DNA of 40,442 bases. Origin: Cyanobacteriota bacterium (GTDB lineage: Bacteria > Cyanobacteriota > Cyanobacteriia > PCC-6307 > Cyanobiaceae). The DNA is taken from NCBI GenBank assembly GCA_026389265.1, contig JAPLIE010000039.1:1-40442 (forward strand), given 5' to 3'. Within the stretch, counting starts at the first letter, position 1, and each line of letters opens with the position of its first letter. This document shows, piece by piece, positions 16,581 through 24,696 of the stretch. Both the position numbers and the translations under genes were made by a program. Under the pieces are notes generated by a model. It did not search any database and was not told where the DNA came from. It saw only the letters and a list, made by a program, of their open reading frames with translations.

Positions 16581-19013
16581 TCAGCCGGTGGGGCTCGTCG
16601 GCACCCGCCCAGCTTGCACCGGCACGGGGGTCACTTTCCAGATGCGCTCTGCGTAGTCCTGGATCGAGCGGTCGCTGCTGAAGAAGCCGCAGCGGGCGGT
16701 GTTCAGCGCCGACATCGTGCTCCAGCGCTGGGGATCGCGCCAGGTCTCGTCCACGGAGTTCTGGGCGCGGCGGTAATCGCCGATGTCGGCAATCACCCGG
16801 AAGGGATCGTGGCTGCAGAGGTTGGCGAGCAGGGGGTGGAAGAGGTCCCGGTCGCCTTCACTGAAGTGGCCCGAGCCGATCAGGTCGATCGCTTCCTTGG
16901 CGATCGGGTCGTTTTCCAGCCAGGGCAGGGGGTGATAGCCGTTGCGGTTGATCTCGGCCAGCTGGTCGGCGGTGTGACCGAAGAGGAAGAAGTTGTCCTC
17001 GCCCACCCGCTCGCGGATTTCGATGTTGGCGCCATCGAGGGTGCCGATCGTGAGGGCGCCGTTGAGGGCCATCTTCATGTTGCCGGTGCCGGAGGCCTCC
17101 ATGCCGGCGGTGGAGATCTGCTCGGAGAGGTCCACCGCGGGGTAGATCCGCTGGCCCAGCTTCACGCTGAAGTTGGGCAGGAACACCACCCGCAGCCGGC
17201 CACGCATGGCCGGATCGATGTTCACGATCCCGGCGATGCCCACGATCAGGCGGATGATCAACTTGGCCATGTGGTATCCGGGCGCCGCCTTGCCCCCGAA
17301 GATCACGGTGCGGGGCGGTAGGTCCTCGCCGTTGCAGAGGCGCAGGTAGCGCTCCACGATCTGCAGGGCGGCCAGGTGCTGGCGCTTGTATTCATGGATC
17401 CGCTTCACCTGCACATCGAAGAGGGAGGCGGGGTCCACCAGCACATCGGTGTCCTGGCGGATCGTGGCGGCCAGGCGTTGCTTGCTCTGTTCCCGCACCT
17501 GCTGCCAGCGCTCGAGGAAGGCGCCATCGTGGGCGAGGGGTTCGAGGCCCCGCAGCTGGTCGAGGTTGCGGCGCCAGGTGGTGCCGATGCACTCATCCAG
17601 CAGGGCGGCCAGGCCGGGGTTGGCCACCGCCAGCCAGCGGCGCGGGGTCACGCCGTTGGTCACGTTGGTGAAGCGGTCGGGCCAGAGGGCGGCGAAGTCG
17701 TGGAACACGTTCTCCACCAGCAGCTTGCTGTGCAGTTCGGCCACCCCGTTCACCTGGTGGCTGCCCACCACCGCCAGGTGAGCCATGCGCACCTTGCGTT
17801 GGCCACCTTCCTGGATCAGGGAGAGGCGCTCCAGCAGCTCGGGCTGACCCGGATAGCGGATCCGCACCAGGCGCAGGAAGCGGGCGTTGATCTCGTAGAT
17901 GATTTCGAGCTGGCGCGGCAGCAGCTGGCCGAAGAGCTCAAGGCCCCAGGCCTCGAGGGCCTCGGGGAGCAGGGTGTGGTTTGTGTAGCTGATCGCCGCA
18001 GTGGTGATGCTCCAGGCGGTGTCCCACTCGACACCGTGCCCATCGATCAGCAGTCGCATCAACTCCGCCACGGCGATGGCGGGGTGGGTGTCGTTGAGCT
18101 GTACCGCAAACTTGTGGTGGAACTCGGTGGGGGCCATGCCCTGGCCCTTGAGAATGCGGAACATGTCCTGCAGGGAGCAGGACACGAAGAAGATCTGCTG
18201 GCTGAGGCGCAGCCGCTTGCCCTGCTCCATCTCGTCGTTGGGATAGAGCACCTTGGAGAGGGTTTCCGATTGCACTTTCTGCAGCACGGCTCGGGTGTAA
18301 TCGCCGGCGTTGAAGGAGGCGAAATCGAAGGCATCCGGCGCCTGGGCACTCCACAGCCGCAAGGTGTTGGCGGTGTGCACGCCGCAGCCGAGGATCGGGG
18401 TGTCGTGGGCCACGCCGATCACGGTGTGGCCGCCGATTTCCACCGGGTAGCGCCATTCCGGCCGGATCACCTCCCAGGGGTTGCCGCGGGCCAGCCAGGG
18501 GTCGGTGCTTTCCTGCTGGCCCTCCGGTCCGATCTGCTGGCGGAAGATCCCGAATTCGTAGCGGATGCCGTAGCCGATGGCGGGGAGCTCCAGCGTGGCC
18601 ATTGATTCCTGGAAGCAGGCCGCCAGCCGGCCCAGACCGCCGTTGCCCAGGCCGGGCTCCGGCTCCTCCGCGATCAGTTCCTCCATGGAGAGCCCGAGGG
18701 ACCTGCAGGCTTCCTGGGCCTCGGCGTGGATGCCGAGATTCACCAGGTTGTTTTCCAGGTGGGGCCCGAGCAGGTATTCCGCCGAGAGATAGGTGGCGGT
18801 GCGCACATGGGCGCGGGTATAGGTCTCGGCGGTGTCGACCCAGTACTGCAGCAGGCGGTCGCGTACCGCCAGGGCCAGGCTGAGGTAGTAGTCGTGGCGG
18901 GTGGCCAGGGAGGGGGATTTGGCCTGGGAGGAAAAAAGGTGGTGGCGCATCGCGCCCAGCAGACCGCCCTGCCCATGGGGCGAAAGGCTGGTGGCGGTGG
19001 AGGGGGTATCCAT
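16581..19013 (-). CDS. glgP: Glycogen/alpha-glucan phosphorylase
   Basis: About 810 residues. Releases glucose 1-phosphate from the non-reducing ends of glycogen, with pyridoxal phosphate. Recognisable segments are YLSAEYLLGPHLENNLVNLG, EPGLGNGGLGRLAACF, GYGIRYEFGIFRQ, NDTHPAIAVAELMR, the VKRIHEYKRQ segment and the cofactor lysine region EASGTGNMKMALNGALTIG. Length matches bacterial GlgP. The start is uncertain: I chose the ATG giving MDTPSTATS; ATG 19049 and TTG 19079 are alternatives and none has a good ribosome site. It is unusual that this gene sits inside an otherwise coherent ATP-grasp/transglutaminase/amidoligase run. Confidence 0.95.
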   Translation of the reverse strand: MDTPSTATSLSPHGQGGLLGAMRHHLFSSQAKSPSLATRHDYYLSLALAVRDRLLQYWVDTAETYTRAHVRTATYLSAEYLLGPHLENNLVNLGIHAEAQEACRSLGLSMEELIAEEPEPGLGNGGLGRLAACFQESMATLELPAIGYGIRYEFGIFRQQIGPEGQQESTDPWLARGNPWEVIRPEWRYPVEIGGHTVIGVAHDTPILGCGVHTANTLRLWSAQAPDAFDFASFNAGDYTRAVLQKVQSETLSKVLYPNDEMEQGKRLRLSQQIFFVSCSLQDMFRILKGQGMAPTEFHHKFAVQLNDTHPAIAVAELMRLLIDGHGVEWDTAWSITTAAISYTNHTLLPEALEAWGLELFGQLLPRQLEIIYEINARFLRLVRIRYPGQPELLERLSLIQEGGQRKVRMAHLAVVGSHQVNGVAELHSKLLVENVFHDFAALWPDRFTNVTNGVTPRRWLAVANPGLAALLDECIGTTWRRNLDQLRGLEPLAHDGAFLERWQQVREQSKQRLAATIRQDTDVLVDPASLFDVQVKRIHEYKRQHLAALQIVERYLRLCNGEDLPPRTVIFGGKAAPGYHMAKLIIRLIVGIAGIVNIDPAMRGRLRVVFLPNFSVKLGQRIYPAVDLSEQISTAGMEASGTGNMKMALNGALTIGTLDGANIEIRERVGEDNFFLFGHTADQLAEINRNGYHPLPWLENDPIAKEAIDLIGSGHFSEGDRDLFHPLLANLCSHDPFRVIADIGDYRRAQNSVDETWRDPQRWSTMSALNTARCGFFSSDRSIQDYAERIWKVTPVPVQAGRVPTSPTG

Positions 19014-19178
19014 GGCGCTGCCGGGCGGATCGGGGATTGGTGCCTTCATCCTGCGGAACGGGGGGGCTTGCTGCACCAATGGATACCGGCTGCACCAGCT
19101 TTATGGGGGCTTCCGGTTCGGTCCGAACGTTTTGGCAGGGTCGGTGGCGATCGCAGCCCATCCTTGGAGAGAAAGCTG

Positions 19179-19202
19179 TTCCCTTTGAACTTCCCTTTGA
19201 AC
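19179..19202. repeat. Perfect 12-bp tandem repeat upstream of glgP
   Basis: TTCCCTTTGAAC occurs twice in direct succession, followed by the related GTGCCTTTTAAG. It lies in the 275-nt gap between glgP and the transglutaminase gene. Repeated boxes like this can be regulator sites; that is inference. Confidence 0.6.
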
Positions 19203-19222
19203 GTGCCTTTTAAGTTCACGCT

Positions 19223-19240
19223 CGAGGAGTTATAACCTCG
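19223..19240. other. Palindromic element CGAGG-N8-CCTCG
   Basis: Inverted repeat CGAGG/CCTCG around the perfect 8-bp palindrome GTTATAAC, about 50 nt beyond the transglutaminase stop codon. There is no T-run on the minus strand, so it is not a clear terminator. A dimeric-regulator site for glgP is another possibility. Confidence 0.35.
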
Positions 19241-19288
19241 TGATCGCGACCTGGGAGAGAATCCTTGGCAATCTCCAGGATTGCAGGT

Positions 19289-20146
19289 TCACCCCAGGAT
19301 CTCGGGCACGATGCTCCATTTGAACTCGCTCTCCACCCTGGAGGCACCGGAGAAGGTGCCGTTCACGGCGGCGGTGAGATTGGGGTTGGAGGAGGTGGCC
19401 AGGATGATGTAGCGGTCGTCGGTATGGCCCTTGCCGCTGGGATCGAAGCCCCGCCAGCCGGCACCGGGCAGATAGATCTCCGCCCAGGCGTGCAGGTCGT
19501 AGCGCTTCGGGGGCGGTTCCACCAGGTGATAGCCGCTCACGAACCGGGCGGGCAGGCCCACGCAGCGGCAGGCCTCGATCATCAGCATCGCCAGGTCGCG
19601 GCAGGAGCCCACCCGTTCCTTGAGGGTGCGGCCAGCCGGCCAGGCGGGGCCCACATGGCGTTGGGTGTACTTCACCCGGTCCTGGATGATCTCCAGGAGC
19701 TGATCGAGGAAGAGCAGCGCCCGCTGATCGCTGCCCATCAGGGCCTCCTGGGCCAGATCCACCGCGGCCGGATCGTGTTGGCCATTGGGCAGCCAGCCCT
19801 CGATCGCGCCCATCAGGTCGCCGTTGAGACGCCCCACCGGATAGGGGAGCTGGGGTTCGTTGGTGGCCAGGCAGGTGTCCAGCGCCGGTGCCGTGCTGGT
19901 TTCCACCTCGCTGGTCGCCTGCACCAGGAAGATGTCGGTGCTGCCCAGGAAGCGGGCCCGCAGGATCTCATCACCGCTTGCCGCCACCAGGGCATAAAGA
20001 TGGTCGGGCTCGGGGGTGATGCGGCACGCGAAGCTCAGTAGGCGCTGGAAACCGTGGCCGCGGGGCTGGAGGCAGAAGCGGTGGTCGCCGAGCAGAACCG
20101 GGGCGCTGTAGCGGTAGCTGAGGGTGTGGGTTATGCGGGCACGCAT
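19289..20146 (-). CDS. Transglutaminase-family protein (bacterial type)
   Basis: 285 residues. The N-terminal beta-rich domain (MRARITHTLSYRYSAPVLLGDHRF onward) matches the bacterial transglutaminase-like N-terminal family, followed by a transglutaminase core. The catalytic triad is readable: cysteine in RVGSCRDLAMLMIEACR, histidine in DLHAWAEIYLPG and aspartate in WRGFDPSG. Such proteins act as cysteine peptidases or amide-transfer enzymes. The start overlaps the alpha-E gene by 16 nt, so ATP-grasp, alpha-E and transglutaminase form a tight three-gene operon. No signal peptide is evident. Confidence 0.9.
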   Translation of the reverse strand: MRARITHTLSYRYSAPVLLGDHRFCLQPRGHGFQRLLSFACRITPEPDHLYALVAASGDEILRARFLGSTDIFLVQATSEVETSTAPALDTCLATNEPQLPYPVGRLNGDLMGAIEGWLPNGQHDPAAVDLAQEALMGSDQRALLFLDQLLEIIQDRVKYTQRHVGPAWPAGRTLKERVGSCRDLAMLMIEACRCVGLPARFVSGYHLVEPPPKRYDLHAWAEIYLPGAGWRGFDPSGKGHTDDRYIILATSSNPNLTAAVNGTFSGASRVESEFKWSIVPEILG

Positions 20147-21132
20147 GCCGGCTTGGAGGGGGTGGGATGTTCGGGAGCTTCTGGGGCTTCCGGGGCGGGC
20201 GCGATGAAGTAGCGCTGCTCGATCAGGGTGTGGAGCTGGTTGAGATCCTGCTGGAGCTGGTCGATCGCCTCATGGAGGCCGTTGGCGATCAGCTCCTCGA
20301 TCCGGGTGAAGCTCCAACGGGCCAGGGTGAGGCCGCTGAGGCACTCCAGCTCGTCTGGGGCGCCGGGCACGGCGTTGCTGCGCACGATCTTCAGGGTTTC
20401 GCTGATCCGCTCGAGGCAGTAGCGCACCGAGCGGGGGAACACCGGATTGAGAAGCAGGAAGCCGGCCACCGCCTCCGGCGCGATCGCCCGCTGCTGGGAC
20501 TGGCGGAACATCTGGTAAGCGCCGGCGGTGCGCAGCAGGGCGATCCACTGCAGTTCATCGAGCACGCCTCCCACCTCCTCAGGGGTGGGCAGCAACAGGA
20601 AGTACTTCACATCCAGGATGCGCGTTGTCTTGTCGGCCCGCTCCAACAGCCTTCCCAGCCGGCAGAACTGCCAGGAGAGGTCGCGGCTGAGGGTGGCGTC
20701 GGTGATGCCATAGAAGAGCTGGCAGGCGGAGCGGATGTCGCGGAGCTGCTCCTGGGGCGGTTGCTCCCAGAAGCTGGCTTCCTGCAGGCTCCAATAGGTG
20801 GCATTGAGGTGCTCCCACATCTCGGTGGTGAGCACATCGCGGATCTGGCGGGCATTTTCGCGGGCAAAGGCGATGCAGTTCACCACGCTGTTGGGGTTGT
20901 CTTCCCGGCGCACCAGGAAGTTGACCACGTCTTCGGGGCTGGCGGCGGGGCAGAGCGTGTCGAAGAGGTCGCGCTCACCGCTGGCATCAATCAGGGGCAG
21001 CCAGGGTTCGGCGCTGCCGGGCGGGCAGTCGAGGGCCATCGCCTCGCTCACCTCCACGAAGCGGGAGATGTTTTCGGCCCGCTCCACGTAGCGGTTGATC
21101 CAGTAAAGGGAGTCGGCAACGCGGCTCAACAT
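20131..21132 (-). CDS. Alpha-E domain-containing protein (DUF403)
   Basis: 333-residue all-helical protein beginning MLSRVADSLYWINRYVERAENI, the hallmark of the alpha-E family. Further segments are NPNSVVNCIAFARENARQIRD, WSLQEASFWEQPPQEQL, LGRLLERADKTTRILDVKYF and FPRSVRYCLERI. It normally accompanies the circularly permuted ATP-grasp and transglutaminase proteins; its role is unknown, with a part in peptide binding or ligation proposed on genomic context. The same frame stays open upstream to 22350, but that stretch is an antisense-like reading of the ATP-grasp gene. It overlaps the ATP-grasp gene by 7 nt. Confidence 0.9.
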   Translation of the reverse strand: MLSRVADSLYWINRYVERAENISRFVEVSEAMALDCPPGSAEPWLPLIDASGERDLFDTLCPAASPEDVVNFLVRREDNPNSVVNCIAFARENARQIRDVLTTEMWEHLNATYWSLQEASFWEQPPQEQLRDIRSACQLFYGITDATLSRDLSWQFCRLGRLLERADKTTRILDVKYFLLLPTPEEVGGVLDELQWIALLRTAGAYQMFRQSQQRAIAPEAVAGFLLLNPVFPRSVRYCLERISETLKIVRSNAVPGAPDELECLSGLTLARWSFTRIEELIANGLHEAIDQLQQDLNQLHTLIEQRYFIAPAPEAPEAPEHPTPSKPACVPA

Positions 21133-22604
21133 GAGGCGCTGCCTCCGATCGGGGCCGCGGCGGCTTCGATGCCGGCGTCGGAAACGATCCAGGTGTCCTT
21201 GCAGCCGCCGCCCTGGGAGGAGTTCACCACCAGGGAGCCGCGCCGCAGGGCCACGCGGGTCAGGCCGCCGGGGGTCACCCAGTCGCCCTTGCCGCGCAGC
21301 ACATAAGGACGCAGATCCACATGGCAGGGGTAGAGCTCCCCTTCGCTGAGGGAGGGCACGGTGGAGAGCTCCAAGGTGGGCTGGGCGATGAAGTTGCGGG
21401 GATCGGCCTCGATCTTGGCGGCGAAGATCGCGATCTCCTCGCGGCTGGCGTGGGGTCCGATCAGCATGCCGTAGCCGCCCGCCTCCGCCACCGATTTCAC
21501 CACCAGCTCGCTGAGGTGGGCGAGCACATAGGAGCGGTCGTCGGGCCGTGCGCAGAGATAGGTGGGCACGTTCTCGATGATCGGCTCCTCGCTCAGGTAG
21601 TAGCGGATCATTTCCGGCACGTAGGCGTAGATGAGCTTGTCGTCGGCCACGCCGGTGCCGGGGGCATTGGCGATCGCCACCCGGCCGGCCCGGTAGGCGG
21701 CCATCAGGCCCCGCACCCCCAACATCGAATCGCTGCGGAACACAGCCGGATCGAGGAAGTCGTCGTCGATGCGCCGGTAGATCACATCCACCGGCGCCAG
21801 GCCCGTGGTGCTGCGCATCCACACCCGATCGCTCTCGCAGACCAGATCGCGGCCCTCCACCAGCTCGATGCCCATCTGTTGGGCCAGGTAGCTGTGCTCG
21901 AAGTAGGCGCTGTTGAACACGCCGGGGGTGAGCAGCACCACCTTGGGGGTGTCGGTCCAGGGGGCAAGCTCCTGCAGGGTCTGGAGGAGGCGGGAGGCGT
22001 AGTTGTCGATCGGCTGCACGGTGCGGCCGGCGAAGAGGCTGGGGAAGATGCGCTTCATCACCCGCCGGTTCTCGAGGAAGTAGGCCACGCCGGAGGGGCA
22101 GCGCAGGTTGTCCTCCAGCACCCGCCAGGTGCCTTCGCCATCGCGCACCAGGTCGAGACCGGAGATGTGGCACCAGCGGCCCAGGGGTGGGGTGAGGCCC
22201 CGCATCTGGGGCCGCCAGCCCTGGGAGCTCTCCAGGTCTTCGCGGGGCACCACCCCATCGGCGATGATCCGGCCTGGGCCGTAGACATCGGCCAGAAAGA
22301 GGTCGATCGCCTGGAGGCGCTGGAACAGGCCTCGCTCCAATCGGGCCCACTCACCGGCGGCGATCAGGCGGGGCAGGGGATCAAAGGGCAGAATCCGCTC
22401 CACCCCCTGGCTGCCGGAATCATTAAGCCGGAAGGTGGCCCCCAGGCGCTTGAGCAGGGCCCCGGCGGCGGCGTGGTTGCGGTTGAGCTGGTCGAGGCCC
22501 ATCAGGCCGAGGGAGGAGAGAAGGGGCTGCAGGGCGGTCCGGGGCGCGTCGGCGGCGCTGAAGTACTCGTCGTAGCCGTGGTTGGGGCGGTATTCCGTGA
22601 ACAT
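21126..22604 (-). CDS. Circularly permuted ATP-grasp (type 2) protein
   Basis: 492 residues. Predicted ATP-dependent carboxylate-amine ligase that could form peptide bonds; no substrate is established for the family. Characteristic segments are YDEYFSAADAPRTAL at the N-terminus, DGVVPREDLESSQGW, the nucleotide/metal-binding VLEDNLRCPSGVAYFLENR, LTPGVFNSAYFEHSYLA, YRRIDDDFLDP, VADDKLIYAYVPEMIRYYL and KSVAEAGGYGMLIGPHAS. The start is the ATG giving MFTEYRPNHG, preceded by AGGTGAGC; the frame also allows a GTG at 22610, which lies inside that ribosome site. It heads the operon with alpha-E and transglutaminase genes. Confidence 0.9.
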   Translation of the reverse strand: MFTEYRPNHGYDEYFSAADAPRTALQPLLSSLGLMGLDQLNRNHAAAGALLKRLGATFRLNDSGSQGVERILPFDPLPRLIAAGEWARLERGLFQRLQAIDLFLADVYGPGRIIADGVVPREDLESSQGWRPQMRGLTPPLGRWCHISGLDLVRDGEGTWRVLEDNLRCPSGVAYFLENRRVMKRIFPSLFAGRTVQPIDNYASRLLQTLQELAPWTDTPKVVLLTPGVFNSAYFEHSYLAQQMGIELVEGRDLVCESDRVWMRSTTGLAPVDVIYRRIDDDFLDPAVFRSDSMLGVRGLMAAYRAGRVAIANAPGTGVADDKLIYAYVPEMIRYYLSEEPIIENVPTYLCARPDDRSYVLAHLSELVVKSVAEAGGYGMLIGPHASREEIAIFAAKIEADPRNFIAQPTLELSTVPSLSEGELYPCHVDLRPYVLRGKGDWVTPGGLTRVALRRGSLVVNSSQGGGCKDTWIVSDAGIEAAAAPIGGSASC

Positions 22605-22821
22605 GCTCACCTGGGCACTGGGCCGATCCTGATGGGCGAGCTGGCCCTGACCTGGTTGCGGTTGCTACTGTTGAGTCTGACCTATGAGTCAGGCCTAGGG
22701 CTTTGGATCGGGCCCTTGGATAGGCCAGAGTCAGCACTTGCACACTTGGCCCCTGGATTTGGGCGCCTTCCGCCGTTTCCGCTGTTCGGCGTGGTAAATT
22801 CAGGAAAACGAATTCTCTCCA
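22605..22821. promoter_or_regulatory. Divergent region with an imperfect 13-bp tandem repeat
   Basis: About 217 nt between the ATP-grasp gene and the secreted-protein gene. TGAGTCTGACCTA (22672-22684) is followed at once by TGAGTCAGGCCTA (22685-22697), which also creates an inverted CTGAC/GTCAG pair. It may be a regulator site for either gene. From here rightward the base composition becomes AT-richer. Confidence 0.4.
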
Positions 22822-23541
22822 ATGAAATTCGCTCACACTTCACTATTAGGAATCAGCTTGGCCCTTCTGGGTGGCCTAGCTCCCTCTCAAGCCGTTGCAG
22901 CTACTCAGACGGTAGGCGGTTACAGCTTTAAGACCATTGGTCAGACCGCAGTCACCAGCCCGGCAATTTCCATCGCTCCATTCACCGCAGGCGCTCCCAG
23001 TACCCTCATGGCGGTAAGGCTTTATTTTAAGCCATCACCAAAGCCAACTTTTGGCGGTCAGGCTGGGTTGAACTGTGGTTTTGGCTGCAACAGCACTGTT
23101 TTCACCGCAAACGGCACCCCAGCGTTCAATTTCTCTGGGGGCGCTGGGTCCGTCACCACAGACAACCTGGGATTAGTTACGCTCACGCCAAACACTACTA
23201 GTGCGACAGCAATAGCAACTTCTAGTGGATCATTTAACGGAAGCCGACTTGGCGGCATTCCGACAAGTGGTAACGCACCGCTTCAAACATATTTTTCAGG
23301 ATCACCATCGATTTCAAGCTATCAGACCCTGTATTCTGCTCAGACCGTGCCGCCCGGGGCTTCTATTGTTTGGGATGGAATTGTTGGTCAATTCGATCCC
23401 ACAACTCTTGAAGGGGAATTTTCTATCGAGTATGAATACACTGGAGGTGCGTCCGTTCCAGGTCCTCTTCCGATTCTTGGTGCTGGTGCAGCATTTGCCT
23501 ATTCACGGCAAATTCGTAAAAGAATTAAGCAGTCTGCCTGA
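22822..23541 (+). CDS. Secreted protein with VPGPLP (PEP-CTERM-like) C-terminal sorting signal
   Basis: 239 residues. The N-terminus is a clear signal peptide (MKFAHTSLLGISLALLGG, cleavage likely after QAVA). The middle is serine/threonine/glycine-rich with only two cysteines, in NCGFGCN. The C-terminus reads SVPGPLPILGAGAAFAYSR followed by a basic tail (QIRKRIKQ): a short motif, a hydrophobic segment and arginines/lysines, the layout of PEP-CTERM proteins in a variant I recognise from cyanobacteria. The product is probably exported and processed or anchored at the surface. Function unknown. Base and codon use are clearly AT-richer than in neighbouring operons, suggesting a different history. 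A strong terminator follows. Confidence 0.8.
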   Translation: MKFAHTSLLGISLALLGGLAPSQAVAATQTVGGYSFKTIGQTAVTSPAISIAPFTAGAPSTLMAVRLYFKPSPKPTFGGQAGLNCGFGCNSTVFTANGTPAFNFSGGAGSVTTDNLGLVTLTPNTTSATAIATSSGSFNGSRLGGIPTSGNAPLQTYFSGSPSISSYQTLYSAQTVPPGASIVWDGIVGQFDPTTLEGEFSIEYEYTGGASVPGPLPILGAGAAFAYSRQIRKRIKQSA

Positions 23542-23579
23542 CAGCTTAGCCTTAAATTTCTTTACAGTTGACTTGTTTA

Positions 23580-23604
23580 CCCCACTCTTAGAGTGGGGTT
23601 TTTT
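23580..23604 (+). terminator. Rho-independent terminator
   Basis: Perfect 8-bp stem CCCCACTC / GAGTGGGG with a 3-nt loop, followed by six T. It lies 38 nt after the stop codon of the secreted-protein gene and is the clearest intrinsic terminator in the window. Confidence 0.93.
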
Positions 23605-23653
23605 GTAGGCAAGCAAAGGCACCAGCTAACTAAACGGAATTTCTTACGGCGCC

Positions 23654-24598
23654 ATGACTCCAAGCCTGCTTGCGACTTTGTTGTTAAATCTAGCCTTTGC
23701 ATTATTTGCGCTTTTTTTGGGTGGTCTTTTTATTGATATTCTTCCTCCGGCGCTATTGGATTCTGGCTGGATTGTTGCTTCTATAACTAGTTTGGCGAGT
23801 CTAGTTCCACTGCCTCTGCTGGGTTTAATGCTGGTTCATCTAGCGGCTTATTTTTCGCCGACTGGTCGTTTAAAATCAATTCAGTTAAATCTCAGCCGTG
23901 CAGCAGCCGTTGTGGCTGTTGGTTTTTTTCTTCTACTTCCATTGATGGGTTTTTTAGTTGTAAAGAATGCTCAAACTATTGCAGGCAATAATGCCGGAGC
24001 TAAATCTCAAATTACCAGGAAGAGTGAACAGCTTCGCGCTGCTGTGCGTAATGCGAAATCGCCTGCTGAATTGCAGGCCTCCATGCAAACTCTCCAGGGC
24101 CCCGGTGGTTTTGATGCCATCGTTCTGGCAAGGCCGCTGCCACTGTTAAAAGAACAGCTTAACCTCATTATTAATAGAACTGAGCGGTCATCTTTAGAGC
24201 AGCTTCAGGGTCCGTTTTCAACCCAAAATTTCCCTGTCCTGAAGGCATTGCTGCGGACTGCGGTTCAATGTTTGTTCGCTGGGCTTGGCTTTGCTGGGCT
24301 TGCGTGGTCCCCAGTTACCAATAAGATAATGCTTCAATCTTTGCTACTAAGGTACTCTAGCTTTAAATCTGACTCTCCTTTAAAGGTTGTAGTCAAAAAA
24401 ATACGAAATCTTCAGCAGGAATTGCAATCTCGATCCAATAAGGCATCAGTCCGTGAGAGCTTTAAGCAGATCAAAGATAGCCAACGTAAAGTTTTTCTGC
24501 AGAGGGAGAAAGAAGCGAAGCGAAATGAAATCGAGATGCGCAAGCAGCGTGAACGCCTTAAACGTCAGGCTGAGCAGAATGCCAAGCGCAAGGATTAA
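23654..24598 (+). CDS. Membrane protein with C-terminal coiled coil, possibly HpsJ-like
   Basis: 314 residues. Hydrophobic segments lie at about 5-30, 38-68, 82-105 and 203-222. Between them is a soluble region (residues ~107-200), and the last 70 residues are strongly charged and probably a coiled coil (RKVFLQREKEAKRNEIEMRKQ). The arrangement recalls HpsJ-family proteins of cyanobacteria, some of which accompany exosortase-type systems; the neighbouring PEP-CTERM-like gene agrees with that, but the assignment is tentative. It shares the AT-rich composition of its upstream neighbour, from which a terminator separates it. Confidence 0.5.
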   Translation: MTPSLLATLLLNLAFALFALFLGGLFIDILPPALLDSGWIVASITSLASLVPLPLLGLMLVHLAAYFSPTGRLKSIQLNLSRAAAVVAVGFFLLLPLMGFLVVKNAQTIAGNNAGAKSQITRKSEQLRAAVRNAKSPAELQASMQTLQGPGGFDAIVLARPLPLLKEQLNLIINRTERSSLEQLQGPFSTQNFPVLKALLRTAVQCLFAGLGFAGLAWSPVTNKIMLQSLLLRYSSFKSDSPLKVVVKKIRNLQQELQSRSNKASVRESFKQIKDSQRKVFLQREKEAKRNEIEMRKQRERLKRQAEQNAKRKD

Positions 24599-24599
24599 G

Positions 24600-24657
24600 A
24601 GCATTGATCTTGGTGGTCTCTAGCTGGTTTCTTGCTAACTGCTGGTGATCGAATGCT
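24600..24657. other. Long-spaced inverted repeat between the membrane-protein gene and ureC
   Basis: AGCATTGATC (24600-24609) and GATCGAATGCT (24647-24657) are inverted copies with one bulged base, 37 nt apart. They sit where two genes converge and could act as a terminator-like structure for both. No T-run is present. Confidence 0.3.
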
Positions 24658-24696
24658 TGGCTCCACCCGGCGAAATTGTTGGCTGTTCCTGTTGCC

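Noticed and set aside
21133-22350. Apparent long upstream extension of the alpha-E reading frame
   Set aside because: The frame is open for 400 codons, but the sequence is arginine/proline-rich and lies on the same strand over the ATP-grasp gene, whose motifs are unambiguous. The alpha-E start at 21132 matches the family N-terminus.
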